Origin: Eubacteriaceae bacterium UBA4266
Lineage (GTDB): Bacteria; Bacillota; Clostridia; Eubacteriales; Eubacteriaceae
Direction: 5' to 3'
DNA: 19,075 bases
Assembly (NCBI GenBank): GCA_002396065.1
Contig: DGWE01000077.1
Span: 1-19,075 of the forward strand
This document shows, in pieces, positions 1-7,594 of this stretch (position 1 is the stretch's first letter; every line of letters begins with the position of its first letter). A program made the translations under genes and the position numbers. The notes under the pieces are model-generated. The model ran no database searches, had not been told where the DNA came from, and was given only the letters and a program-made list of their open reading frames with translations.

Positions 1-473
1 ACGAGGCCGCGGCCGCCGCGGCGGACCAATTGTACAAAAGTGACGGCCTGAAGATCGCGGTCGGCGCCCACGCCTACGTCATGGATGATGCCTATTACGG
101 CCGGCCGGTGCGCGATTATCTGAGCGGGATGGGCGTGACGGTCATCCCGGCCGACGCGGTCGAGCGCCAGGAGGCGCGGAAGGTGACCAAGCGCCTGAGC
201 CCGACGATGAAATGGGAGCTTTCTCGGGAGATCGCCGGGTCCCTTGCGATGCATTTGGACGACGTCGACGGCATCATCTTGATGAGCGTCTACCCCTGCG
301 CCTTAGATTCGATGGTCAACGACATGCTCATGCGCAAATTCAGAGACAGCGGCGTGCCGATAATGAATCTGACGATGGACGCCCAGAGCGGCACCGCCGG
401 GCTTGAAACCCGGCTGGAATCCTTCATCGACATTCTCTCGATGCGGCGGACTGGAAAGGCGGCGAAAGGATGA
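1..473 (+). CDS. HgdB-like / DUF2229-family acyl-CoA dehydratase-activase-related protein, C-terminal part
   Basis: The frame is open to the left edge of the window, so only the C-terminal ~157 residues are seen; the TTG at 30 is not a convincing start because coding continues upstream through an alanine-rich stretch (six Ala, then DQLYKSDG). The visible part is one Rossmann-like domain of the COG3580/DUF2229 type that accompanies 2-hydroxyglutaryl-CoA dehydratase activases: a beta strand KIAVGAHAYVM, a central GIILMSVYPCALDSMV segment with a conserved-type Cys, and the ending TAGLETRLESFIDIL that is echoed in the next gene (TAGLMTRLEAFYDMI). Family members are thought to work with an ATP-driven [4Fe-4S] activase, but the substrate of this subgroup is not established. 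The stop codon overlaps the next start (ATGA), so the two genes are translationally coupled. Family placement is fairly sure, function is not. Confidence 0.75.
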   Translation, partial: EAAAAAADQLYKSDGLKIAVGAHAYVMDDAYYGRPVRDYLSGMGVTVIPADAVERQEARKVTKRLSPTMKWELSREIAGSLAMHLDDVDGIILMSVYPCALDSMVNDMLMRKFRDSGVPIMNLTMDAQSGTAGLETRLESFIDILSMRRTGKAAKG

Positions 474-1554
474 AAGCGGACAAAAAGGACAAGCGCAAGA
501 TCGCGTTCCCAATGATCGCCCACTACAACGACGCGGTGCGGTATTTCATCGAGCAGGGGCTGGGCCAGACCTACATCATGCAGCCGGCGATGACCAGGCG
601 GACGATGGCCCTCGGCGAAAAGCTCTCGCCGGACATGGTCTGCACGCCCTTCAAGACGATTCTCGGCTCGATGATCGAGGCCTTAGAGGCCGGCGCCGAG
701 GTGCTGATCATGACGATGGGTTACTGCCGCCTCGGCTATTACGGCGAGCTGGCCGAGTCGATCCTCAGGGAGCAGGGCTACGATTTCGACTACGTCAATT
801 TCGCCGAGTACACGACGGGCCGGCCGAAGGATTACCTGAAGGCCGTCAAGGCGATCTGCCCCACGTGCGCCCGGCCAAGGCGATGGGGGCGCTGCGCGCC
901 GCCCTCGACATGGTCAAGTACATCGACGAGGTGGAGTGTCAGTACTACATGAACTGCGGCTTTGAGACCGAGCCCGGCAGCTTCAAGGCCGCGCTGAAGC
1001 GTTTCTACCGCGACATGCGCACCGCAAAAACCCGTAGGGACATCGAGGCGGGCTACGAAAACTGCCTGCAGACCTTTGAACGCCTGCCGATCGACAAGGG
1101 CCCGAACGCGCTGAAGGTCGGGCTCATCGGCGAGTACTTCACGGTGATGGACGCTTTCTCCAATCTCGATCTCGAGCAGGTCCTCGCGGACATGGGCGTC
1201 GAGGTGCACCGATGGATGAACGTCTCCCACCGCAACCTCGATTACCCCGGGGAAAAGAACCTCCACGTGCGCATCAAGGAATACTGCCAGTACGAAATGG
1301 GGCCGACCTCGACGGCCAACATCTGGAAGGCAAAGAAATACGCCGAAGACGGCTTCGACGGGATCATCCACGTCAAGTCTGCCGGCTGCACGCCGGAAAT
1401 CGAGATCATGCCGGTGATCCGCAACATTTCCGAGGACTACAAAATCCCGGTGCTGTTTTTGACCTACGATACCCAGACGGCCACGGCGGGGCTGATGACC
1501 CGGCTCGAGGCCTTTTACGATATGATAGCCATGCGAAAGAAGGTGATACAATGA
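470..1554 (+). CDS. HgdB-like (COG3581-type) activase-associated protein, apparent -1 frameshift near 860
   Basis: Translation from ATG 470 gives MKADKKDKRKIAFPMIAHYN and continues coherently to about base 860 (residue ~130, ...KAVKAICP), after which the frame degenerates. The matching continuation (AKAMGALRAALDMVKYIDEVE ... MIAMRKKVIQ) lies one frame back and ends at TGA 1552-1554. One extra C in the run at 859-861 would give KAICPHVRPAKAMG and a single ~361-residue protein, so one base is missing from this copy, by sequencing or by mutation. The joined protein resembles COG3581-type, HgdB-like proteins: Cys in VCTPF, MTMGYC and SAGCTPEIE, and the C-terminal TAGLMTRLEAF also found in the preceding gene. 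It overlaps both neighbours by 4 bases and so belongs to the same complex or pathway as the downstream activase. Whether it is functional depends on whether the indel is real. Confidence 0.75.
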
Positions 1555-2528
1555 GACAAGAAGCGTATCTCGGCGTTGACGTCGGCTCCATCTCTACGAA
1601 GGGCGTCGTCATCGACGGGGACAACCACATCCTGGCCTCGGCCTACATCTGGACCGAGGGCGACCCGATCGGCGCGGTCAAGCGGCTGATCGCCCAGCTC
1701 GACGGCCAGTTCGACCACGACCGTTTCCAGATTCGGGCGACGGGCACCACGGGCTCGGCCCGCAAGCTCGTCGGTGCGGTGCTCGGCGCGACGGTCGTCA
1801 AGAACGAAATCACGGCCCACGCCGTGGGCACGACGACGTTCCACCCGGACGTGCGCACGATCCTCGAGATCGGCGGCCAGGACTCGAAAATCATTTTGCT
1901 GGAAAACGGCATCGCGATCGACTACGCGATGAACACACTGTGCGCGGCGGGGACCGGCGCCTTTCTGTCGTCCCAGTCCAGACGCCTCGGGATTCCGGTC
2001 GAGGACATGGGCGAGGTGGCGCTGAAGTCGGCCCACCCGACCCACATCGCGGCGCGGTGCACCGTCTTCGCCGAATCCGACCTGGTCCACAAAATTCAGG
2101 TCGGCCACACGAAGGAGGACATCGTCGCCGGGCTCTGCCAGGCCGTCGTCGGCAATTATTTGAACAACGTCGGCAAGGGCAAGCGCATCCGCGAGCCCAT
2201 CGTCTTCCAGGGCGGCGTGTCGAAGAATATCGGCGTCGTCAAGGCCTTTGAAAAGGCCCTCGGGGAACCGGTCATCGTCGACGAAAACGGCCATTTGATG
2301 GGCGCCATCGGCGCGGCGATTCTCGCCCGGGGCGGCGAAGCCCGGGCGGACTTCGACTTCGACATCGAGGACATCGCCTTCGTGACCCGGGAGGTCATCT
2401 GCGGCCGCTGCCCGAACCGCTGCGAAATCATCTGCGTCTACCGCGACGGCAAGCTCATCGACAGCTGGGGCAACCGCTGCGAAAACGGCGAAATCACGGT
2501 GCGTCAGGCACAGGGGAGCCAGGCTTAG
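1551..2528 (+). CDS. BcrA/BadF/BzdG/HgdC-family ATPase activase of 2-hydroxyacyl-CoA dehydratase type
   Basis: A 325-residue member of the acetate/sugar kinase-Hsp70-actin fold (COG1924). These homodimers hold one [4Fe-4S] cluster at the subunit interface and use ATP to inject a low-potential electron into a partner iron-sulfur enzyme. Visible signatures: phosphate-1 loop GVDVGSISTKGVVID (8-22), ATGTTGSAR (63-71), NEITAHA (85-91), EIGGQDSKII (106-115), NTLCAAGTG with cluster ligand Cys131, RCTVFAESD with cluster ligand Cys170, IVFQGGVSKN (217-226) and GHLMGAIGAA (247-256). After the core there is a C-terminal extension with Cys284, 287, 291, 295 and 310, beyond the classical ~260-residue HgdC. 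Start ATG overlaps the preceding TGA and has AAGGTGA upstream. The partner is presumably one of the two upstream HgdB-like proteins; no classical HgdA/HgdB pair is in the window, so the acceptor is unknown. Confidence 0.88.
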   Translation: MRQEAYLGVDVGSISTKGVVIDGDNHILASAYIWTEGDPIGAVKRLIAQLDGQFDHDRFQIRATGTTGSARKLVGAVLGATVVKNEITAHAVGTTTFHPDVRTILEIGGQDSKIILLENGIAIDYAMNTLCAAGTGAFLSSQSRRLGIPVEDMGEVALKSAHPTHIAARCTVFAESDLVHKIQVGHTKEDIVAGLCQAVVGNYLNNVGKGKRIREPIVFQGGVSKNIGVVKAFEKALGEPVIVDENGHLMGAIGAAILARGGEARADFDFDIEDIAFVTREVICGRCPNRCEIICVYRDGKLIDSWGNRCENGEITVRQAQGSQA

Positions 2529-2540
2529 GGCACCAAAAAA

Positions 2541-2571
2541 AGCCGGCGGACTTTTGGTCCGTCGGCTTTTT
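2541..2571. terminator. Bidirectional intrinsic terminator between convergent operons
   Basis: Eleven-base stem (AGCCGGCGGAC / GTCCGTCGGCT, one G-T wobble) with a 5-base loop TTTTG, followed by five T and preceded by seven A on the plus strand. It can therefore end both the activase operon (stop 2528) and the oppositely oriented response-regulator gene (stop at 2581). Confidence 0.9.
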
Positions 2572-2580
2572 GAGTGGGAT

Positions 2581-3645
2581 TTATTCAGCCGTTTCCACTG
2601 CGACACTGGTGTTGCGGTATTTGCGGCGGAAGGCCGTCGGTGTGATGCCGACGTTTTTCTTGAAGACCTTGCTGAAATAATTGGGTTCGTGGTAGGACAG
2701 GTCAAGGGCGATGTTGATGATCGGCGTGTCCGTGTTGATCAGCATGTCCTTGGCGATCTGAATCTTCTGCTGAGTCAGGTAAGTCACGAAATTCATGCCC
2801 GTTTCCTTCTTAAAGATTTTCGAGAGGTAGTAGGAGCTCATGTTGGCGTACTCGCCGACCTGTTCCAGGGAAATGTCGTTGGCGGCGTTGCGGTCAATGT
2901 AGTTGAGGATGTCCTCGATGGAGCTCTTCCGGTCCGGGTTGGTCTTCATGTGATCGAAGATCTTGCCGATGACTTTCATGATTTCGACCCGCAGGTTGTA
3001 GCGGTTTTGGAACTGGCGGGCGAAATGTTTGTGGCCGCTGGTGCTTTTCAGCGGCGAGACGATTTCGTAGCCGCCGTTGTCGTCGGCGACGGTCTGCAGT
3101 TCCTTCATCAGGATCTGCACTTCTTTCTGAATCGAGATCAGGTCGAAACCGTAGTGGTCGTAGAGCAGGTCCAGATAGGTCTGCACCGCCTTGCGGCACT
3201 GGGCGTATTTCTTGTGCACCACCGCGTAGATAATTTCGCTCATCTTTTCGTCGATGTTGCTGCGGGTGTTGGCCTGCAGTCCTTCGATCGCCTGATTGAT
3301 CGCGGCGATGAGCTGTTCCGGCCGGATCGGCTTGAGCAGCAGGTCGTCGACCTTGGCCTTGATCGCCTGGTGGGCGAAGTCGAATTCGTTGAAGGCGGTG
3401 ATCAGGATGACCTTCTTTTCAGGGTCAGCCTTTTTGACCCGGCGCAGCACTTCGATGCCGTTGATTTCCGGGATGTTGATGTCCATCAGGATGATCTGGG
3501 GGTCGGTTTCCTCGATGCCCTTCAGGGCGTCCTTGCCCGACGCGGCGGTGCCGACGATTTTCACGTTGGGCGCCTGACCGTTGATGATCATCTGCAGGGC
3601 TCTTCTTTCTAAGTGTTCGTCTTCTACAATATATACTTTATACAT
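2581..3645 (-). CDS. Response regulator with receiver and AraC-type DNA-binding domain
   Basis: A 354-residue cytoplasmic transcription factor. Residues 1-~120 are a CheY-like receiver: acidic pair E8/D9, phosphoacceptor Asp55 in ILMDINIPE, Thr83 in ILITAFNEFD and Lys105 in LLLKPI. Residues ~130-245 form a charged helical linker of unknown role. Residues ~255-350 are two AraC/XylS helix-turn-helix units (ISLEQVGEYANMSSYYLSKIFKKETG, shown in part as SSYYLSKIFKKETG, then IINIALDLSYHEPNYFSKVF and TPTAFRRKYR). The architecture matches YesN-type regulators paired with LytS/YesM kinases. A GAGGG ribosome site lies five bases before the ATG. It sits 28 bases after the histidine kinase gene on the same strand, so the two are a cognate pair. 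Targets are not shown by the sequence. Confidence 0.93.
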   Translation of the reverse strand: MYKVYIVEDEHLERRALQMIINGQAPNVKIVGTAASGKDALKGIEETDPQIILMDINIPEINGIEVLRRVKKADPEKKVILITAFNEFDFAHQAIKAKVDDLLLKPIRPEQLIAAINQAIEGLQANTRSNIDEKMSEIIYAVVHKKYAQCRKAVQTYLDLLYDHYGFDLISIQKEVQILMKELQTVADDNGGYEIVSPLKSTSGHKHFARQFQNRYNLRVEIMKVIGKIFDHMKTNPDRKSSIEDILNYIDRNAANDISLEQVGEYANMSSYYLSKIFKKETGMNFVTYLTQQKIQIAKDMLINTDTPIINIALDLSYHEPNYFSKVFKKNVGITPTAFRRKYRNTSVAVETAE

Positions 3646-3673
3646 ACTTTCCCTCTTTCTCTTTTCCGTTAAC

Positions 3674-5032
3674 TTACATGGATCCCGGCAGGGTTTTGTT
3701 GGGAATCCGGATGATCACGTGGGTGCCCTGGGCGAGCCCCTTGACGTAGGTGATGCCGTAACCCCTGCCGTAGTAGTAGCGCAGGCGCTTGTTGACGTTC
3801 TGCACGCCGATGCCCATGCCCTTTTTGCTTTCGTCGGTGCGGAACTCTTCGTTGAGCAGGGCGTCGATTTTTTCGTCAGTGATGCCGTCGCCGTCGTCGA
3901 TGATGTGGATCAGCAGATCGTGGCCGTCGGATTCGGTTTTGACGGTGATCGTCGACGGCACCTTGCGCGCCTCGACGACGTATTTGATGCTGTTTTCGAT
4001 GAAGGGCTGGACGACCATGAACGGGCAGAAGGCTTCGTTGAGCGATTCGTCACAGTCGAACACGTAGTTCAGGTGGTCGCCCTGGCGCACCTTCTGGATG
4101 TGCAAGAAGTTGCGCGCGTTGTTCAGCTCGTCCTCGAGGCGGACGAAGTCGTTCTCGCCGGTCTGCAGCGTGTAGCGCAGCAGGTCGGAGAAATGGTAGA
4201 CCATTTCCTGAGTCTGGGTCGCGCCCTCGATCATGGCCAGGCGGCCGATGGTGTTGAGCACGTTGAAAAAGAAGTGCGGATTGATCTGGGCCTTCAAGGC
4301 GCGCAGGTCGGCGTCTCTGAGAGCAGATTCCGCTTCACTTCTCCGGTGGATTTCCATCATCAGCCGTTCGTTGGCCCGCTGCAGCTTTTCCTGGGTGATC
4401 CGGGAGGCGGACAGCTCCGCCAGGTAATTGGCGATGGTGAACATCAGCTCCGCCGCGGCCTTGACCCGCCCCAGCGTCGAGTGGGGCACGTTTTTTCTCA
4501 GCTCGAGAAATTCCGGGTAGTCGGAGAAATCCGTCAGACAGCCCGGCGCGCCCATCGGCAGCTGTGCCGCTTCTTCTGGGGGAATGCGGACCTGGCCGGC
4601 GAGAATCGCGCCGAGGTATTCGCCGCGCACCTGAATCGGCACGGCCATATCGACGAGGCCGCCGTGACAGGTGTAGATTTTCGGCCGCTGGACGCGGTTG
4701 GCGTTGCGGCCGCCCATGTCGTCGGAATTGGTGCAGTGCTTGTAAAATTCCGGGATCGTGCGGATCGCGGAACAGAAGGGCGTGAAGTTGCTGTACTTCA
4801 GCACCGGGTCACCGTTGCGGTCGACGAAGATCGCCGCGACGCCGGTCGCGTCCGAAAAGGCGTCCTGAATGCGCTGGAGCAGCTCCATATCGAAGACGTC
4901 CTGAATCTCGAGGGGCGCGGCGTCCGCCTCGTCGCTCGCCAAAGTTTTCAGCCGTTTCAGCGGCTGGTCGTCTTCTATTGTATCGTCTGTGTTGTCCGGC
5001 ATGTCCGGCTTCAAATTCAATGATTTCAGCAT
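3674..5032 (-). CDS. PocR-domain sensor histidine kinase (LytS/YesM type)
   Basis: The chosen start (ATG at 5032, protein MLKSLNLKPD, 452 residues) has GAGGA eight bases upstream; an in-frame TTG at 5047 would overlap that ribosome site. Residues ~42-165 are a PocR sensory domain, with the cysteines of FCSAIR (87), KHCTNSD (100) and YTCHGGL (122); PocR domains bind small molecules such as propanediol-type ligands or hydrocarbon derivatives. A coiled-coil stretch (~205-245) follows, then His_kinase: phosphoacceptor His253 in INPHFFFNVLN, N-box QPFIENSIKY (Asn347), DDGDG (379-383) and GMGIGVQNV (405-413). There is no signal peptide or membrane segment, so it senses a cytoplasmic ligand. It is first in the kinase-regulator operon and divergent from nrdD. 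Ligand unknown; nearby catabolic genes make a ureide or fermentation metabolite possible, which is inference only. Confidence 0.92.
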   Translation of the reverse strand: MLKSLNLKPDMPDNTDDTIEDDQPLKRLKTLASDEADAAPLEIQDVFDMELLQRIQDAFSDATGVAAIFVDRNGDPVLKYSNFTPFCSAIRTIPEFYKHCTNSDDMGGRNANRVQRPKIYTCHGGLVDMAVPIQVRGEYLGAILAGQVRIPPEEAAQLPMGAPGCLTDFSDYPEFLELRKNVPHSTLGRVKAAAELMFTIANYLAELSASRITQEKLQRANERLMMEIHRRSEAESALRDADLRALKAQINPHFFFNVLNTIGRLAMIEGATQTQEMVYHFSDLLRYTLQTGENDFVRLEDELNNARNFLHIQKVRQGDHLNYVFDCDESLNEAFCPFMVVQPFIENSIKYVVEARKVPSTITVKTESDGHDLLIHIIDDGDGITDEKIDALLNEEFRTDESKKGMGIGVQNVNKRLRYYYGRGYGITYVKGLAQGTHVIIRIPNKTLPGSM

Positions 5033-5120
5033 GGCTACTATCCTCAAATTGATGTGTGTATTTGTGTGTATGTTTTGTTTAGTCTATTTGTGTATGCGTT
5101 ATCAATGATGTCACACTCTC

Positions 5121-5129
5121 ATTATAACA
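5121..5129 (-). promoter_or_regulatory. Extended -10 promoter of the kinase-regulator operon
   Basis: Reading the minus strand, TGTTATAAT is a perfect TGn-TATAAT extended -10 element. No good -35 is present at 17 bases (TATCCC), as is common for extended -10 promoters. Transcription would start near 5114 and give a leader of about 80 bases before the kinase ATG. Confidence 0.5.
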
Positions 5130-5250
5130 TAGTTCGGCCAAATGGGATAATTTTTAGACATTTATTGGCAAAATCTTACTTGCTTGTTAAAAAAATTAAA
5201 AAAAATACGGCTGAATCTGTGTGATGGCGCGCCGTTACTCGTTTACAATA

Positions 5251-5266
5251 CAACCAGATATTGTGG
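5251..5266 (+). promoter_or_regulatory. Putative NrdR box 1
   Basis: CAACCAGATATTGTGG matches all six strongly conserved positions (C4, A6, A8, T9, T11, G13) of the NrdR consensus acaCwAtATaTwGtgt as I recall it. It ends 16 bases before a second box and about 130 bases before nrdD. NrdR is a zinc-finger/ATP-cone repressor of ribonucleotide reductase genes; its gene is not in this window. Confidence 0.55.
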
Positions 5267-5282
5267 TGTTTAAATTTACACA

Positions 5283-5298
5283 CAACAATAACTTGATT
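5283..5298 (+). promoter_or_regulatory. Putative NrdR box 2, overlapping the -35
   Basis: CAACAATAACTTGATT matches five of the six strongly conserved NrdR positions plus both w positions. Its start lies 32 bases after the start of box 1, the phase expected for tandem NrdR boxes, and it covers the -35 hexamer of the nrdD promoter, so a bound repressor would block RNA polymerase. Confidence 0.5.
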
Positions 5299-5321
5299 TT
5301 AGAGGCCGGCCGCATTATAAT
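5293..5321 (+). promoter_or_regulatory. SigA-type promoter of nrdDG
   Basis: TTGATT (5293-5298), a 17-base spacer containing the palindrome GGCCGGCC, and a perfect TATAAT (5316-5321). Start of transcription is expected near 5328, about 70 bases before the nrdD ATG. Confidence 0.8.
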
Positions 5322-5398
5322 AGCTCTGGAGTTTTTGAACCCTGAATACTAATTTAAAAATAAATGATTATACAAACATACAGCATAAGGAGGGCAAT

Positions 5399-7594
5399 AT
5401 GGGTGAAGAGATGCAGGTGATGAATATCATCAAGCGCAGCGGCGAGGAGGTGCGCTACGATAGGAGCAAGATCGTGAACGCCGTGTCAAAGGCGAACGTC
5501 GAAGTCGATCCGATCCGCCGGCTCAACGACAGTCAGATCGAGGCCGTAGCCGACAACGTGGAAAAGCAGCTGCACCAGTACACCCACGCCGCGAATGTCG
5601 AAGACATCCAGGACCTCGTCGAAACCGGCATCATGGAAATGCGCGGCTACGAAGTAGCCCAGGCCTATATGCACTACCGCGACAAGCGCACAGCGCTGCG
5701 CCGCTCCAACACGACAGATCGCAAAATCCTCTCGCTGATCAACCGGAACAACGAGCTGGTCAAGCAGGAAAACGCCAATAAAAATCCGACGATCAACTCG
5801 ACCCAGCGGGACTACATCGCCGGGGAAGTCAGCCGCGACCTGACGCGCCGCCTCTTTCTGCCCGAGGACATCGTGAAGGCCCACGAGGAAGGGATCATCC
5901 ACTTCCACGACGCCGATTATTTCGCGATGCGCGAGCACAACTGCGATTTGATCAACCTCGACGACATGCTCCAGAACGGGACCGTCATCTCCGGTACGAA
6001 GATCGACAAGCCCCACAGCTTCTACACGGCCTGCAACATCACGACCCAGATCGTCGCCCAGGTCGCCTCGAACCAATACGGCGGCCAGAGCTTTTCGCTC
6101 TACCACGTGTCGAAATTCGTCGACGTCAGCCGCCAGAGCCTCCGGGCCCGAACTCGGGCCGATCTGGAATCGGCGGGCATCGCCGCCAGCGACGACCAGG
6201 TTAACCAGATCGCGGAGCGCCGCCTGAAGAAAGAAATCAAGAGCGGGATCCAGACGATTCAGTACCAGCTGATCACGCTGATGACCTGCAACGGCCAGGC
6301 GCCTTTTGTGACGATGTTCATGTATTTGGACGAGGCGCCGGAAGGCCAGCCCCGGGACGACTTGGCGCTGTGCATCGAGGAAGTGCTCAACCAGCGCATC
6401 CAGGGCACGAAGAACGCCCAAGGCGTCTGGGTGACCACCACCTTCCCGAAATTGATCTACGTCCTCGACGAGGACAACATCGAACCGGGCACACCCTACT
6501 ACTATTTGACCGATCTGTCGGCGCGGTGCACCGCGAAGCGCATGGTGCCGGACTACATCTCAGCCAAGGTGATGAAACAGCTCAAAGCCGGCAACGTCTA
6601 CACCTGCATGGGGTGCCGCTCCTTTTTGACCGACGAGCCGACGATCACCAATCCCGACGGCAGCCACAAGTTCTACGGCCGGTTCAACCAGGGCGTCGTG
6701 ACCATCAACCTCGTTGACGTGGCCTGCTCCTCCGGCAGAGACAAAGACAAATTCTGGCAGATCCTCGACGAACGCCTCGAGCTCTGCCACCGGGCGCTGC
6801 GGGCCCGCCACGAACGCCTCCTCGGCACGCCCTCGGATGTCGCGCCGATTCTCTGGCAGCACGGGGCGCTGGCCAGACTGAAGCCCGGGGAAACCATCGA
6901 CAAGCTGCTCTTCGGCGGCTACAGCACCATCTCCCTCGGTTACGCGGGGCTTTACGAAATGTGCCAGTACATGACGGGCAAATCCCACACCGATCCGGAG
7001 GCGGAGCCCTTCGCCCTGGCGGTGATGCAGCGGCTCAACGACAAGTGCGCCGAATGGCGGGCAGCGGAAAACATCGCCTACTCGGTCTACGGGACGCCGA
7101 TGGAATCCACGACCTACAAATTCGCGAAATGCCTGCAGAAGCGCTTCGGGATCATCCCCGGCGTGACGGACAAGAATTACATCACGAATTCCTACCACGT
7201 TCACGTCACCGAACCCATTGACGCCTTCACGAAACTGAGCTTTGAATCGGACTTCCAGAAGCTCTCGCCGGGCGGGGCGATCTCCTACGTCGAGGTGCCC
7301 AATATGCAGGAGAACATCCCGGCGGTGCTGGCCGTGATGCGCCACATTTACGACCACATCATGTACGCGGAGCTGAACACCAAGAGCGATTACTGCGAGG
7401 TCTGCGGCTACGACGGCGAAATCAAGGTGGTCGAAGACGACGCCGGCAAGCTCGTCTGGGAATGCCCGAACTGCGGCAACCGCGATTTGGACAAGATGTC
7501 GGTGGTGCGCCGGGTCTGCGGCTACCTCGGCGGCGCTACGGGCTTTAATCAGGGCCGCACCCAGGAAATCGCCGAACGGGTGCTCCACCTATAA
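5399..7594 (+). CDS. nrdD: Anaerobic (class III) ribonucleoside-triphosphate reductase
   Basis: A 731-residue glycyl-radical enzyme that reduces ribonucleoside triphosphates to deoxyribonucleotides without oxygen. Residues ~6-95 are an ATP-cone (MNIIKRSGEEVRYDRSKIV) for allosteric activity control. The catalytic barrel follows, with Cys212 (FYTACNITTQ) and the MGCRSFL motif (Cys406) as the likely active-site cysteines, and STISLGYAGLYE further on. Near the C terminus four cysteines (666, 669, 689, 692; YCEVCGYDG and ECPNCGN) form the zinc site. The glycyl-radical loop RVCGYLGG carries the radical Gly at about 708, and the protein ends with the usual NQGRTQEI...RVLHL. Length and order are normal for the family. 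AAGGAGG sits 5-6 bases upstream of the ATG. The stop overlaps the start of its activase by one base, so subunits are co-translated. Expected NrdR control is described at the upstream boxes. Confidence 0.97.
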   Translation: MGEEMQVMNIIKRSGEEVRYDRSKIVNAVSKANVEVDPIRRLNDSQIEAVADNVEKQLHQYTHAANVEDIQDLVETGIMEMRGYEVAQAYMHYRDKRTALRRSNTTDRKILSLINRNNELVKQENANKNPTINSTQRDYIAGEVSRDLTRRLFLPEDIVKAHEEGIIHFHDADYFAMREHNCDLINLDDMLQNGTVISGTKIDKPHSFYTACNITTQIVAQVASNQYGGQSFSLYHVSKFVDVSRQSLRARTRADLESAGIAASDDQVNQIAERRLKKEIKSGIQTIQYQLITLMTCNGQAPFVTMFMYLDEAPEGQPRDDLALCIEEVLNQRIQGTKNAQGVWVTTTFPKLIYVLDEDNIEPGTPYYYLTDLSARCTAKRMVPDYISAKVMKQLKAGNVYTCMGCRSFLTDEPTITNPDGSHKFYGRFNQGVVTINLVDVACSSGRDKDKFWQILDERLELCHRALRARHERLLGTPSDVAPILWQHGALARLKPGETIDKLLFGGYSTISLGYAGLYEMCQYMTGKSHTDPEAEPFALAVMQRLNDKCAEWRAAENIAYSVYGTPMESTTYKFAKCLQKRFGIIPGVTDKNYITNSYHVHVTEPIDAFTKLSFESDFQKLSPGGAISYVEVPNMQENIPAVLAVMRHIYDHIMYAELNTKSDYCEVCGYDGEIKVVEDDAGKLVWECPNCGNRDLDKMSVVRRVCGYLGGATGFNQGRTQEIAERVLHL

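Larger units (their letters stand above)
5033..5398. promoter_or_regulatory. Divergent control region between kinase operon and nrdDG
   Basis: This 366-base gene-free stretch is AT-rich. It holds a minus-strand extended -10 for the kinase operon, GTGTGTAT-like repeats in the kinase leader (5052-5071, 5087-5096) with an inverted copy at 5275-5286, an A-rich tract around 5188-5213, two NrdR-box-like sequences, the nrdD promoter and a strong AAGGAGG ribosome site at 5387-5393. No small gene or structured RNA was recognised in it. Confidence 0.6.

Noticed and set aside
855..870. Programmed -1 ribosomal frameshift in the HgdB-like gene
   Set aside because: The site does not form an X-XXY-YYZ slippery heptamer and no obvious downstream stimulatory hairpin was found; a one-base indel in a C run is simpler.
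403..1554. Long open frame read from 403 as one 383-residue protein
   Set aside because: Its first ~155 residues are out-of-frame translation (arginine- and glycine-rich) across the real 5' part of the HgdB-like gene; only the part after about 862 is genuine.
1515..2705. 396-codon minus-strand open frame opposite the activase
   Set aside because: It is antisense to a gene with clear family motifs, crosses a strong terminator and shows the biased composition of a GC-rich shadow frame.
2554..5023. Long plus-strand open frames opposite the kinase and regulator genes
   Set aside because: Val/Asp/Leu-rich antisense products without recognisable domains or ribosome sites; the minus-strand genes have complete catalytic motifs.
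5240..5250. CGTTTACAATA shared with 16168-16178 as a common regulatory site
   Set aside because: At 16168 it covers a -10 with a proper -35, at 5240 there is no matching -35; the similarity is most simply a -10-like AT-rich sequence.
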